Of a stretch of DNA of 64,000 nucleotides, positions 43,435 to 52,255 are shown in pieces. Source of the stretch: DTU015 sp964641455 (lineage in GTDB: Bacteria; Bacillota; Sulfobacillia; Fermentithermobacillales; Fermentithermobacillaceae); NCBI GenBank assembly GCA_964641455.1, contig CAZXLH010000004.1:22074-86073 (forward strand), written 5' to 3'. The first letter of the stretch is position 1; each line of letters begins with the position of its first letter. Below the pieces are notes generated by a model, which saw only the letters and a list, made by a program, of their open reading frames with translations, had not been told where the DNA came from and did no database searches. Both the position numbers and the translations under genes were made by a program.

Positions 43435-43905
43435 TTACAAAGGTTGGAAATGCTCAACAGCCACTTCAGACGCCCCCAATAACCTTCTTGACAACTCGTC
43501 AGGATATGGTTCTCGGTACACTATTCGGCAAATGCCGGCATTAATAAGCATTTTTGCACACAGGCTGCACGGCTCTGTAGTTGAGTAAATTGTAGAACCT
43601 TGAACCGGAATTCCATACTTAGCCGCTTGAATAAGCGCATTCTGCTCAGCATGGAGCCCCCTGCAAATCTCGTGCCTCTTGCCTGATGGGATACCTAATT
43701 GCGCCCTAAGGCACCCTACGTCAATGCAATGCTCAAGGCCGCTTGGCGCTCCGTTGTACCCTGTTGCAAGGATTCTTTTGTCTTTTACTATCACCGCTCC
43801 AATGTTTCGCCTTACACAAGTAGACCTACAGGACACTACTTCAGCCACTTGCATAAAATATTCGTCCCAACCCGGACGCTTTCGGCCCTTGTCTACATGA
43901 CTCAT
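43435..43905 (-). CDS. comEB: dCMP deaminase family protein (ComEB-like)
   Basis: Zinc-dependent deaminase of the dCMP deaminase/ComEB type, 156 residues. Catalytic motifs are GLHAEQNAL (His, Glu) and TTEPCSLCAKML (two Cys). It also has the second CxxxxC...H zinc-like cluster common in dCMP deaminases (HCIDVGCLR). GGAGGT fixes ATG 43905; the frame extends to 43920. It would supply dUMP for dTMP synthesis. Confidence 0.92.
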   Translation of the reverse strand: MSHVDKGRKRPGWDEYFMQVAEVVSCRSTCVRRNIGAVIVKDKRILATGYNGAPSGLEHCIDVGCLRAQLGIPSGKRHEICRGLHAEQNALIQAAKYGIPVQGSTIYSTTEPCSLCAKMLINAGICRIVYREPYPDELSRRLLGASEVAVEHFQPL

Positions 43906-43949
43906 AATGGGTACCTCCAAGTTCCGTAAAACAGCAAATTTAAAGTGAT

Positions 43950-44582
43950 TTACTCGTATACCGCTCTTCTGCCGCCTACAAGTTTAGGCCTTGTCCTGGC
44001 CAGGGTCAGGTGGGCGTGCCCGATGGAATTAGTGGGCAGCCTCACAGGAACAGCCACAGGCTTGAGGTGCATGCCGATAAAAGTATCTCCGATGTCGATT
44101 CCTGCATGGGCCTGGACGGTTTCAACAACCACCGGATCATCAAACAGTTTCATTGCTGTAAAAGCGGCTGCTCCGCCTGCGTTAGGAACAGGGCGCACAG
44201 TTACTTCAGTAAGATTATACTTATCCAGTACCTGCCTCTCCACTACAAGGCACCGGTTAAGATGTTCGCAGCACTGGACGGCCAGAGATACCCCGGTTTC
44301 TAGAAGCGCCTGTCGAATGCCTTCCAAAATCGCCTCAGCAATCTCTGTGTTGCCGTAAGAACCTATTCTCTTTCCTCGAACTTCACTTGTTGAGCAGCCA
44401 AGTACCATTATCTGCCCGGGTTTGAGGTTACCCGCTTCAATAAGCGCCTGGGCAGTTTGCCGCGATTGCTGTTTTATGGCTTCAAGGTTAATATCATCAT
44501 CTGCAAGGCCATCTGCAGGGCCTGAAACACCGGCGTTTTGCCCTTGGACATCTTTTACGTAAAACTTGCCGCTCGAATACAC
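43950..44582 (-). CDS. ywlG: YwlG/DUF436 family protein
   Basis: A 210-residue protein of the TIGR01440/DUF436 family: LGCSTSEVRGKRIGSYGN, QCCEHLNRCLVVER, NAGGAAAFTA and GIDIGDTFIGMHLKP. The function is unknown. GGAGG is placed for GTG 44582; GTG 44588 is too close. It follows rpiB, as in Bacillus (ywlF-ywlG). Confidence 0.9.
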   Translation of the reverse strand: MYSSGKFYVKDVQGQNAGVSGPADGLADDDINLEAIKQQSRQTAQALIEAGNLKPGQIMVLGCSTSEVRGKRIGSYGNTEIAEAILEGIRQALLETGVSLAVQCCEHLNRCLVVERQVLDKYNLTEVTVRPVPNAGGAAAFTAMKLFDDPVVVETVQAHAGIDIGDTFIGMHLKPVAVPVRLPTNSIGHAHLTLARTRPKLVGGRRAVYE

Positions 44583-44614
44583 TTGCACCTACCTCCGACA
44601 ATTCTAAATTGTTG

Positions 44615-45091
44615 TTATGCGTTGCTTTGCTCGCTGCCATTGCCTACTTTAGTGCTTGTCTCAAGTTCCATGATTTTAGATACCCGTCTTTGGTGACGGC
44701 CTCCCTTAAAACTTGACTCAAGCCATACTCTTACTATGTCTAAGGCAAGCCCTCCGCCTGTAACCCGGGCGCCAATACACAGCACGTTTGCATCGTTGTG
44801 CTCACGTGAAGCCCGGGCTGAAAATGTATCTCCGCAAGTAACGGCTCTTATTCCCTTGACCTTGTTGGCTGCAATCGCCATGCCTAACCCGGTTCCGCAA
44901 ACCAAAATTCCAAGTTCGGCTTCTTTCAGGCTCACTGCTTCTGCAACTTTCTTGGCAAAGTCAGGATAATCCACTGAATCTTCGTTGTAAGTTCCTAAAT
45001 CTATTGCCTGGTGGCCTAACTCTTCCAAAAGAACCCCTACTTCGCCTTTTAAACGATAACCTGCGTGATCACTTCCAACCGCTATCTTCAT
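44615..45091 (-). CDS. rpiB: Ribose-5-phosphate isomerase B
   Basis: Interconverts ribulose-5-phosphate and ribose-5-phosphate. The 158-residue RpiB/LacAB protein has MKIAVGSDHAGYRLK, the catalytic Cys motif GILVCGTGLGMAIAANK and EHNDANVLCIGARV. The family is usually about 145-150 residues; the extra tail is Ser/Glu-rich. Works with the split transketolase at 2-4 kb. Confidence 0.95.
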   Translation of the reverse strand: MKIAVGSDHAGYRLKGEVGVLLEELGHQAIDLGTYNEDSVDYPDFAKKVAEAVSLKEAELGILVCGTGLGMAIAANKVKGIRAVTCGDTFSARASREHNDANVLCIGARVTGGGLALDIVRVWLESSFKGGRHQRRVSKIMELETSTKVGNGSEQSNA

Positions 45092-45222
45092 CTGGCTAAT
45101 CTCCCTTTAATCAACTAAAATAATTATGGCAAGCCATGGCCAATCTGTTCAGAGCAATTTACGTTCTAAGCGCTTGCCTGCATAGCCTCACTACAGGCTT
45201 GACTTTTGCCGTTCAAATAATT

Positions 45223-46371
45223 CTACCGCTTCCGGGGAGGGGCGAAAACCCTGCCTGTAGCCTCTTCCAAAGGCTTGTACAGATTCTTGTCATACATGCC
45301 CTCACCCAAAACAAGGTTATTCATAGGCGTTGCTATTATAATAATTTCCATGCCTTCACAAATTTGGGCGGAAGGCACCGGCCACCCTGTTTTCACATCA
45401 ATAACTGCAATAAGATCCGGAAAACTAAACAAAGTGTGGCCACCTGCTTCGCAAGTAAGATACTCATTTAAGAAAGTTAATTTCACTTCATGCCGGCCAT
45501 CTTCAGCATCTTTGGAAAAGACGGTAACTTCGCCTGAATCAAAACCACCGACGGTCTCAATTATGGTTTGGCCCACTGTTCCCACTGTAAGAAGCAGCCC
45601 GTTAAGAAACGTGGCCGCAGCGTTAGCTGCAAGATAACCTGCCAGGCCTCGTTTGGTATCGGAGTTACACATGTTGCCTACATATTCAGGTTTCAGTGGG
45701 TCAAAGCCCAACTCCTCTTGTATGTAATCTGCCATCGTTAACCCGAGTTCAATGCACATGGTAATGGCTCCACCGGCCCCGTGTTGTTCCAGATAAGATA
45801 CTGTAACAGGGTTACGTGCAACGGCTACAAGCCCCTCTTTCTCTGACAGTGCTCTTATCATTGCCGATGCTTTGCCCAGTGCCCCTTCAGCATAAATCCA
45901 GGCGTTTTTGCCGACTGCTACTTGCCTGGACACATACGAATCATCCATATGCAAACCCATGGCTCCCATCATGGCTGTAGGGTGGGCCCGCCCGTTACAT
46001 GGAGCATCGGCTACAGGTACACCTAAGCCTGCTGATTGAAGCCATCCGTTAACAGTGGCAAGCCCTCCACATTCATTTGAGTTAACTGCAGCAATCTTAA
46101 TACCTGTTATTTTTTGAAGAAATGAAAAAGCGTCTATGTAACTATTGAGCTCCGGGCCGCGGCCTCCGGCTTTTGGCGACCCAACCAAACCTGCAGTGAC
46201 TACAATATCTTCAGGGTTCAGGTCATCGAAAGACGCTAATAAGACCGGGCCTGTGTCTAAAGCCGCTTTGCCGAGCACATAACCTGCCTTAGGATCGGCA
46301 CCTCCGCCACCTCCCAAAACAGCCCCGCCCCACAACGCCGCAAGCAGGTCCCTTTCGGTGAGTCGCTTCAT
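45223..46371 (-). CDS. DUF917 family protein
   Basis: A 382-residue protein of the DUF917 (S-methyl thiohydantoin desulfurase-like) family: GGAVLGGGGGADP near the N-terminus, NSNECGGLATVNGWLQ and DAPCNGRAHPTAMMG. Catalytic function is not certain. It is inserted between the Sua5 fusion and rpiB, where other Firmicutes do not usually have it. Starts with GAAGGTGG upstream. Confidence 0.88.
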   Translation of the reverse strand: MKRLTERDLLAALWGGAVLGGGGGADPKAGYVLGKAALDTGPVLLASFDDLNPEDIVVTAGLVGSPKAGGRGPELNSYIDAFSFLQKITGIKIAAVNSNECGGLATVNGWLQSAGLGVPVADAPCNGRAHPTAMMGAMGLHMDDSYVSRQVAVGKNAWIYAEGALGKASAMIRALSEKEGLVAVARNPVTVSYLEQHGAGGAITMCIELGLTMADYIQEELGFDPLKPEYVGNMCNSDTKRGLAGYLAANAAATFLNGLLLTVGTVGQTIIETVGGFDSGEVTVFSKDAEDGRHEVKLTFLNEYLTCEAGGHTLFSFPDLIAVIDVKTGWPVPSAQICEGMEIIIIATPMNNLVLGEGMYDKNLYKPLEEATGRVFAPPRKR

Positions 46372-46401
46372 AACAAGCCACCTTCTTTCCTTAAGATTAA
46401 T

Positions 46402-48048
46402 TCAGTCTTTTGGTACATGAACCTCTTGGCCTGAAAGCCGCTTTACCAAAACCTCCAGGGATTCTTCGAGCAAATCAGCAGTGTCACCGTACACTTTCCG
46501 GCTCTTGCCAAACGGATCTATAACGTCTCCGTCTATCACCCCTGGTACAATTTCTGATAAAGTAACGATTTTGTTTTTAAATGCCGGATATTTCGATAAT
46601 AACATTTGCTTGTGAGCCTGTGTCATGGTAATTGCAATGTCTGCTTCAGCAAGGCCATCGCTTGAAACAGGAGCCGAAAGGTGGCCCGAAATATCTACGC
46701 CTTTGCTTTTCATTGCTTGCACTGCCTCTTTAGACGCAGGCAGCCCGGGCACGGTAGTTACGCCCCGGGATACAACCTCGACAGGATATGGCTCTCCTGC
46801 TTCTTTCCACAGTTTTATGAAAAGTCCTTCTGCCATAGGGCTTCTGCATGTATTTCCCGTACATACCATGATTATCTTAAAGGGCTCTGTAGAAATCCCA
46901 GGAGAAGGCTTTGACGGCAAATCCAATTCTTGCTGCGCTGCCAAGTCTTTAAATTCAGGCAACTTGTTTCCTCTGCTAGCCTCTTCGAGCCTGTTGGCTA
47001 TGGCAAGCCCGAGCCCGTGCAGACTAAAGGTTTCAGATAAAATCACCTGGGCTCCCATCTCTTCTGCACGCCGTAGGCTGGAATAAAGCCTTGCTGCCAC
47101 AGGTGACAGATCCTGCCTGCTTCCCAATGTAATTACCTGAAACAGGCTTTCAAACACTTGTTGAAACGGAGTGTAAAACTCAGCATTCTCTTCGGAAACA
47201 AGCACAACTGGCTTGCTGCCTGAAAGAGCCAGCCTGAGCCCATGGAAGATTATCTTCCGGCGCTGCTGTGTTAATGTTCCTGTAGCAAGGTACATGGCCG
47301 CTTTAGGTGCATAGTGTTGGTATTTGGCCATAGGCAAACCACCGGCATCAGAAGTATCTTCATAGCCATTGCTAAGCTTGATGGCATTGGGCTTAAGGTT
47401 AAGAACCGACTCTATTTGCTCTCTGGTAATCCCCCCGGGCCTAAGTATTATTGGAATATCTCCTGATACATCCAATACAGTGGATTCGACACCTATATCC
47501 GTAGTGCCGCCATCCAGGATAATATCCACTTTGCCTTCAAGATCAGCCAAAACATCCCTGGCACAAGTTGGGCTTGGCCTGCCTGATTGATTGGCCGACG
47601 GAGCCACCAAGGGCACCCCACACGCATCTATCAACATTTGAGAAACCGGATGGCCAGGCATTCTTATGGCTACGTTAGGCAACCCTGCTGTAATGACGTC
47701 AGGGACAATCTCTGATTTAGGAAAAAGCAGGGTTAAGGGCCCGGGCCAAAATATCTCCATGAGTTTTTTGGCCCGGGGTGGAATCTGCGCCACCAGGGGA
47801 TTTACCCCTTCTAATCTTGAAACATGAACTATTAGCGGGTTATCCCTGGGCCGGGCTTTGGCCTCGAAAACGCTGTCAACTGCGTCAGGATTCAGTGCGC
47901 TTGCACCCAGCCCGTAGACGGTTTCTGTAGGGAAAGCTACAAGCCCGCCTTTTTGAATCACCTGAGCGCATTTTGCTATTATCTCTTGATCAGGATGGAG
48001 AGGATCTACTTTATAGATTACCGTGTTTACGTAAGATATGTGATCCAC
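46402..48048 (-). CDS. Fusion: Sua5/YwlC threonylcarbamoyl-AMP synthase and YwlE-like phosphatase
   Basis: A 548-residue fusion. Residues 1-345 are a full Sua5: YrdC-like domain (GGLVAFPTETVYGLGA at 34-49, SANQSGRPSP at 151-160) plus the C-terminal Sua5 domain (KYQHYAPKA). It makes threonylcarbamoyl-AMP for tRNA t6A. After a 45-residue linker, residues 392-548 are a low-molecular-weight phosphatase with C396-X5-R402 (CTGNTCRSPMAEG) and acid D511 in DPFG. Thr400 is the residue typical of protein-arginine phosphatases (YwlE); tyrosine phosphatases have Ile. GTG start, SD weak. Confidence 0.93.
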   Translation of the reverse strand: MDHISYVNTVIYKVDPLHPDQEIIAKCAQVIQKGGLVAFPTETVYGLGASALNPDAVDSVFEAKARPRDNPLIVHVSRLEGVNPLVAQIPPRAKKLMEIFWPGPLTLLFPKSEIVPDVITAGLPNVAIRMPGHPVSQMLIDACGVPLVAPSANQSGRPSPTCARDVLADLEGKVDIILDGGTTDIGVESTVLDVSGDIPIILRPGGITREQIESVLNLKPNAIKLSNGYEDTSDAGGLPMAKYQHYAPKAAMYLATGTLTQQRRKIIFHGLRLALSGSKPVVLVSEENAEFYTPFQQVFESLFQVITLGSRQDLSPVAARLYSSLRRAEEMGAQVILSETFSLHGLGLAIANRLEEASRGNKLPEFKDLAAQQELDLPSKPSPGISTEPFKIIMVCTGNTCRSPMAEGLFIKLWKEAGEPYPVEVVSRGVTTVPGLPASKEAVQAMKSKGVDISGHLSAPVSSDGLAEADIAITMTQAHKQMLLSKYPAFKNKIVTLSEIVPGVIDGDVIDPFGKSRKVYGDTADLLEESLEVLVKRLSGQEVHVPKD

Positions 48049-48059
48049 CCCCGCGTATA

Positions 48060-48230
48060 TTGATTGTAATTATATTGATTACAGTTATATTCTATCATTT
48101 AAACGCATACACGAAACCGGAAACACGCCGGGCATTCCAGGTATTGATGACAGCCTTAATTGTTTCGCTTATGGCGCTTAGCCTGCAATTGCTGCAGAGC
48201 CGAGAGATTCTTGCAATTATCTGTCTTTGA
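48060..48230 (+). CDS. Possible small two-helix membrane protein
   Basis: From TTG 48060, 56 codons encode two hydrophobic segments (about 2-14 and 27-44) around a charged turn (TKPETRR). It lies on the plus strand within the 239-bp gap between prmC and the Sua5 fusion. No SD is seen and the upstream bases are antisense to the Sua5 start, so this may be a chance frame. The minus strand has no frame here. Confidence 0.25.
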   Translation: MIVIILITVIFYHLNAYTKPETRRAFQVLMTALIVSLMALSLQLLQSREILAIICL

Positions 48231-48287
48231 AGCGTAGTCAGGGATATAATCAATAAACCGCGGAAACCTTGGGACAGATGAGCGTGG

Positions 48288-49379
48288 TTAGGGGCGCCCT
48301 GGGTGTTTCATTACAACCAAAATTCTTTGCTTGCCTGAGTAGTCACAGATAAACCACCATTTATGCCACAAAAGCCGCCCTTTTGTTTTAGGATCTGAAA
48401 GCAGTTTTCGGCATTTACCAGGTTGATCGTGGCCTATTTCTATAAGCAAAAAGCCGCCCGGTACAAGTAATTGGGAAGCTTCTTGTATTAGGTTTTCTAT
48501 AAAGTCCATTCCCTTTGCGCCGCCGTCTAAAGCCAAGTGAGGTTCGAAACATCTCACTTCACGATCCAAACACGCAATTTGATCGCTGGGGATATATGGC
48601 GGGTTTGAGGCGATGACATGGACTTTGCCGGTAAGCCCTTGTTGCTTAAGCGGCTCAAGCCCATCGCCATGGATAAACCTGGCGTTTGAGGACACCCCCA
48701 GGCGTATAGCGTTTTGTTTGGCGGCCTTAAGCGCATCACAGGAAATATCGGTAAGCACAACGTCAAGATCCCAAAGCGCTGTTTGGCATTCATGGCATTT
48801 GGAAGATGTAGGCGGCGGCAATATGTGTGGCAACAGTTTGAGTATTGAAAGGCCTACGGCACCTGAACCGCAGCACACGTCACATACGGTAATGTGGCTT
48901 TTGCCAGGGCGCTTATGGATACTCGAACTTGCGCCTGCCAAACTGCGGAACTCTTCCAGGCTTAAACTTGAACCGTTGTCCGGGCTGTATTTTTGGCCTG
49001 TCAACATACTCTTTATCACCAAAAGTGCGGCCTCAACAAGAATCTCGGTTTCAGGGCGTGGAATCAAAACCCGGCTATCGACGCTAAATTTGAGCCCCAT
49101 AAATTCTTTGTACCCCAGAATATATGCTATTGGTTCTCTGCGGGCCCTGCGTACAATAAGTGAAGCGTACTCCTTGTATTGCTGCCGGGTAACCGGCTTT
49201 TCAGGGTAAAGGTAAACATCCCCTGTGGTACACCCAAGCACATGAGACAGCAATACTGCCGCATCACGCGCTGAATGCTCTGATTTCCCAATAAGCGTTT
49301 GGCGCCCAAAGCAAAGGGCCTTTTCTACATCCAAAGCAAGACCTTCCTTCAGCGCAAACTCTAACCTGTATCTGAACAT
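48288..49379 (-). CDS. prmC: Release factor glutamine methyltransferase PrmC
   Basis: Methylates the GGQ Gln of RF1 and RF2 using SAM. The SAM-binding motif CDVCCGSGAVGLSIL and the catalytic ASNPPYIPSDQI are present. The protein is 363 residues, against about 280 for the family. The extra length comes from a linker around residues 120-160 (including GSSLSLEEFRSLAGASSS) and an insertion near 190 (PPPTSSKCHECQ). The target prfA is directly upstream; prfB is at 7 kb. Confidence 0.95.
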   Translation of the reverse strand: MFRYRLEFALKEGLALDVEKALCFGRQTLIGKSEHSARDAAVLLSHVLGCTTGDVYLYPEKPVTRQQYKEYASLIVRRARREPIAYILGYKEFMGLKFSVDSRVLIPRPETEILVEAALLVIKSMLTGQKYSPDNGSSLSLEEFRSLAGASSSIHKRPGKSHITVCDVCCGSGAVGLSILKLLPHILPPPTSSKCHECQTALWDLDVVLTDISCDALKAAKQNAIRLGVSSNARFIHGDGLEPLKQQGLTGKVHVIASNPPYIPSDQIACLDREVRCFEPHLALDGGAKGMDFIENLIQEASQLLVPGGFLLIEIGHDQPGKCRKLLSDPKTKGRLLWHKWWFICDYSGKQRILVVMKHPGRP

Positions 49380-49533
49380 GCCGCTTTACCTAGTTATACC
49401 GCAAATTCAAGGGTTCTGTTTCGGGTTACCGGTCCTCAAATTCCAAAGCATCGGTTACCTGGAGTGTTTGATCCGCCACCGATGCTGCCAAAAGCAATTA
49501 CACCGGGCCCTGTCTGCCAAGGTTGCCGGCAAG

Positions 49534-50649
49534 TTACTGGGCAACACTGCTTTCTGACATTTTCGACAGTTTTTGCTTCTCGTCATTTAGGGCCAAAATG
49601 TTTACCACTTCGTCTATATCACCATCGAGAATCTCTTGCAGCCTGTGAGTTGTATACCCAATACGATGGTCGGTTACCCTGTTTTGCGGAAAATTGTAAG
49701 TGCGTATTTTCTCAGAACGCTCGCCTGTCCCCACCTGGGCCCGTCGTACTTGGGTAATCTCCTGGGCTTGTTGTTCTTCCATAAGCGCCTTTAACCTGGA
49801 ACGCATCACCCGCATGGCTCTTTCTCTGTTTTGTATTTGAGAACGCTCATCCTGGCAACTTACCTGCAGCCCTGTAGGCAAGTGAGTAATCCTTACTGCC
49901 GAATATGTGGTATTCACAGACTGGCCGCCGTGGCCTGATGCGCAAAAAGTGTCTACTCTTATGTCTTTTGGATCAATAACCACATCGACCTCTTCAGCTT
50001 CAGGCAAAACAGCCACCGTCGCAGTTGAAGTGTGAACCCTGCCACCTGATTCTGTAGACGGTATCCGTTGAACCCTGTGTACTCCGCCTTCGTATTTAAG
50101 CCTGCTGTAAGCCCTTTCGCCTTCAATGGCAAAAATCACTTCTTTGAAGCCGCCCAAATCAGTGGGGTTGGCTGAAAGCACTTCTACTTTCCACCCCTTG
50201 GTTTCTGCGTAACGTCCATACATACGGAACAGATCTCCTGCAAATAACGCTGCCTCGTCTCCCCCTGTTCCGGAACGAATCTCACAAATCACACTCTTGT
50301 CGTCGTTTGGATCTTTTGGAATCAAATCATGGGTAAGCTGTACCTTAAGCTGCTGCTCTTCGTCTCGAAGCTGCCTAAGTTCCTCTTCAAAGAGCGCCCT
50401 TATGTCCTCTGCTTGTTCAGTTTTAAGCACTTCCAGGCTGCTGTCGATCTCTTCGAGTACTTCAACGTAACGCCTGTACCTGGTAACAACGTCTTCCAAA
50501 CGCGCCCTTTCCTTGGAAAGATCCCGACACTTTTCAGGGTCAGAGAACACATCAGGATCAGCCAGCGCTTTACCGAGACTGTCATATCTTTCTGCCAGGA
50601 GTTCAAGTTTGCCAATAAAATCACCGGTTCCGATTTCGGCTGTAGACAT
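49534..50649 (-). CDS. prfA: Peptide chain release factor 1
   Basis: RF1 ends translation at UAA and UAG. The 371-residue protein has the GGQ motif (ASGHGGQSVNTT) and an RF1-type tripeptide region (RIPSTESGGRVHTSTATV) with PST where PxT is expected. No frameshift is needed, unlike prfB. It lies 7 bp after the DUF1385 gene and is followed by prmC after 154 bp. Confidence 0.97.
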   Translation of the reverse strand: MSTAEIGTGDFIGKLELLAERYDSLGKALADPDVFSDPEKCRDLSKERARLEDVVTRYRRYVEVLEEIDSSLEVLKTEQAEDIRALFEEELRQLRDEEQQLKVQLTHDLIPKDPNDDKSVICEIRSGTGGDEAALFAGDLFRMYGRYAETKGWKVEVLSANPTDLGGFKEVIFAIEGERAYSRLKYEGGVHRVQRIPSTESGGRVHTSTATVAVLPEAEEVDVVIDPKDIRVDTFCASGHGGQSVNTTYSAVRITHLPTGLQVSCQDERSQIQNRERAMRVMRSRLKALMEEQQAQEITQVRRAQVGTGERSEKIRTYNFPQNRVTDHRIGYTTHRLQEILDGDIDEVVNILALNDEKQKLSKMSESSVAQ

Positions 50650-50656
50650 ACAACTT

Positions 50657-51622
50657 TCACTCCTCCCTGTTACACTTTAAATTGCAATCTCCGTTAGACT
50701 CTTTACATATTAATAACACAAGGCTGGTTGCAGCTACTTCCAATTGATCTGTATCAGGCTCTCGGGTAGTCAATTTCTGCATTTTAATACCGGGAGCCTT
50801 TAACAAATCCCAAATAAACCCCTCGTGCTTAGACGAACCCTTAAGAAGTTCATATGCAAGCCCCGCCACAACCGGCAACATGGCAATGCGTGTTACTACC
50901 CTTAGTATTAAACTCTTTGGGCTCACAAACAAAAATACCAACCACGTAACAATAACCGCTATGAAAAGAAAACTGGTTCCGCACCTTGGATGCAGCGCGG
51001 CCTCAGGCCTAGCCTTTTTGACCAAAAACTCAACTGCATTACAAGATTCATCAGAACCCACACTCTGAAGCATCTCATCTACCCTGGCAGTGTTTTTCTC
51101 GTATGCCCAAATCACCTTATGCTCGGCACCATGATATTCAAGCACTCGCCTAATGTCTTCCATTTGGGAAATCGCTGTGACATAACCTATGAGAAGGGCC
51201 AGGCGCAACGCCAATTCAATAAAACTTGCCCAATATTTTCCCGAGATGCCTATTGTCTTCATCAACCATGAGGCTGCGAAAGTAGGCAAAACCACAAATA
51301 TCCCTAACCCGATTACAAAGGCAAAAATCACGGCAAGAGTCATTTCGCTTTCTGAAGGCTCTTCTTCAGGCGATGCAATTTCGGCTGATTTAAGTAACAT
51401 CTGTATTCCAAGAGACAAAGACTCCCATAAGGAGACAGCTCCCCGGATTACAGGCAGCCGGGCAAATTTACTGCGCTGAGCCAAACTTTCCGGTTGTTTG
51501 GATAAGGAAACCAGGTTGCCCTTAGGATCTCTAACCGACAAAACCGCGTGCTTGGGCCCGCGCATCATTACACCCTCGATTACTGCTTGGCCACCGTAGG
51601 ACGGACGGTCTTTTTGGCCCAC
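50657..51622 (-). CDS. DUF1385 family membrane protein
   Basis: A 321-residue membrane protein with the family N-terminus SYGGQAVIEGVMMRGPKH, four or five transmembrane helices (about 95-125, 135-155, 218-250), and EYHGAEHKVIWAYE plus HPRCGTSFLFIAV. This gene commonly lies between rpmE and prfA in Firmicutes. Its function is unknown. GTG start with GGGAG. Confidence 0.92.
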   Translation of the reverse strand: MGQKDRPSYGGQAVIEGVMMRGPKHAVLSVRDPKGNLVSLSKQPESLAQRSKFARLPVIRGAVSLWESLSLGIQMLLKSAEIASPEEEPSESEMTLAVIFAFVIGLGIFVVLPTFAASWLMKTIGISGKYWASFIELALRLALLIGYVTAISQMEDIRRVLEYHGAEHKVIWAYEKNTARVDEMLQSVGSDESCNAVEFLVKKARPEAALHPRCGTSFLFIAVIVTWLVFLFVSPKSLILRVVTRIAMLPVVAGLAYELLKGSSKHEGFIWDLLKAPGIKMQKLTTREPDTDQLEVAATSLVLLICKESNGDCNLKCNREE

Positions 51623-51810
51623 TTTTCTCCCAACCCTTCCTGCGTTCTTAAGCCTGTGTCTTAAGCCTGTGCCTCTTTCTACCGCTTAAACCGCTCTAAC
51701 AGGCAGGTGATACATAGCGTTCGACAGAGTTTAGCCGCCCGCCTGCCTGATTATGCCCTGACTATGCCCAAGGCTGCGCAGCCACCTAACGTCTGAGTTT
51801 GATGGCCTGC

Positions 51811-51851
51811 AAAACAAAAAGGCAGAAATCTCTCAAAAACAGAATTCTGCC
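51811..51851 (-). terminator. Intrinsic terminator after rpmE
   Basis: On the minus strand GGCAGAA (51851-51845) pairs with TTCTGCC (51827-51821), followed by TTTTTGTTTT. The loop is 17 bases, and an inner AT-rich pairing may shorten it. It lies 16 bases after the rpmE stop. The remaining 190 bp to the DUF1385 gene hold only a duplicated CTTAAGCCTGTG near 51,650-51,672. Confidence 0.75.
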
Positions 51852-51866
51852 TGCAATTTTTTATGG

Positions 51867-52142
51867 CTAATGGGCTTTGGTAGCTTCTGCTTCAGCAGCG
51901 CCGGTTTTGCCGGTTTCCTCAGTTTCCGGCTTTTCCTCGCCTTCAAGATAGCCATATTTTCTTCTAAACTTTTCTACCCGGCCTCCGGTGTCGACTATCT
52001 TCTGGACACCTGTAAAAAACGGATGGCATTTTGAGCAAATTTCCACACGTACGTTCTTCCTGGTAGAGCCTACGTGATAGACTGCACCGCAAGCACAGGT
52101 TATAGTTGTCTTCGTATATTCAGGATGAATATTAGGCTTCAC
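51867..52142 (-). CDS. rpmE: 50S ribosomal protein L31 (zinc-binding type)
   Basis: From GTG 52142 (GAGGTG 6 bases upstream) the protein is 91 residues. The L31 core has four Cys zinc ligands (TCACGAVYHVGS and EICSKCHPFFTG) and TGGRVEKFRRKYG. A Glu/Ala-rich tail of about 20 residues follows. The frame extends upstream to 52247, but those codons are not L31. Order rho, PHP gene, rpmE, DUF1385 and prfA is near the Firmicutes norm. Confidence 0.95.
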   Translation of the reverse strand: MKPNIHPEYTKTTITCACGAVYHVGSTRKNVRVEICSKCHPFFTGVQKIVDTGGRVEKFRRKYGYLEGEEKPETEETGKTGAAEAEATKAH

Positions 52143-52255
52143 CTTAATCACCTCGGTTAAATTATGACAAGCGTAATTCTCATAATATTGTTGAAACTGT
52201 TTTGCTTTGAACAGAAAGAGTATAGCACGCCTTAAGAACGCTATCAAGTTAAGGC

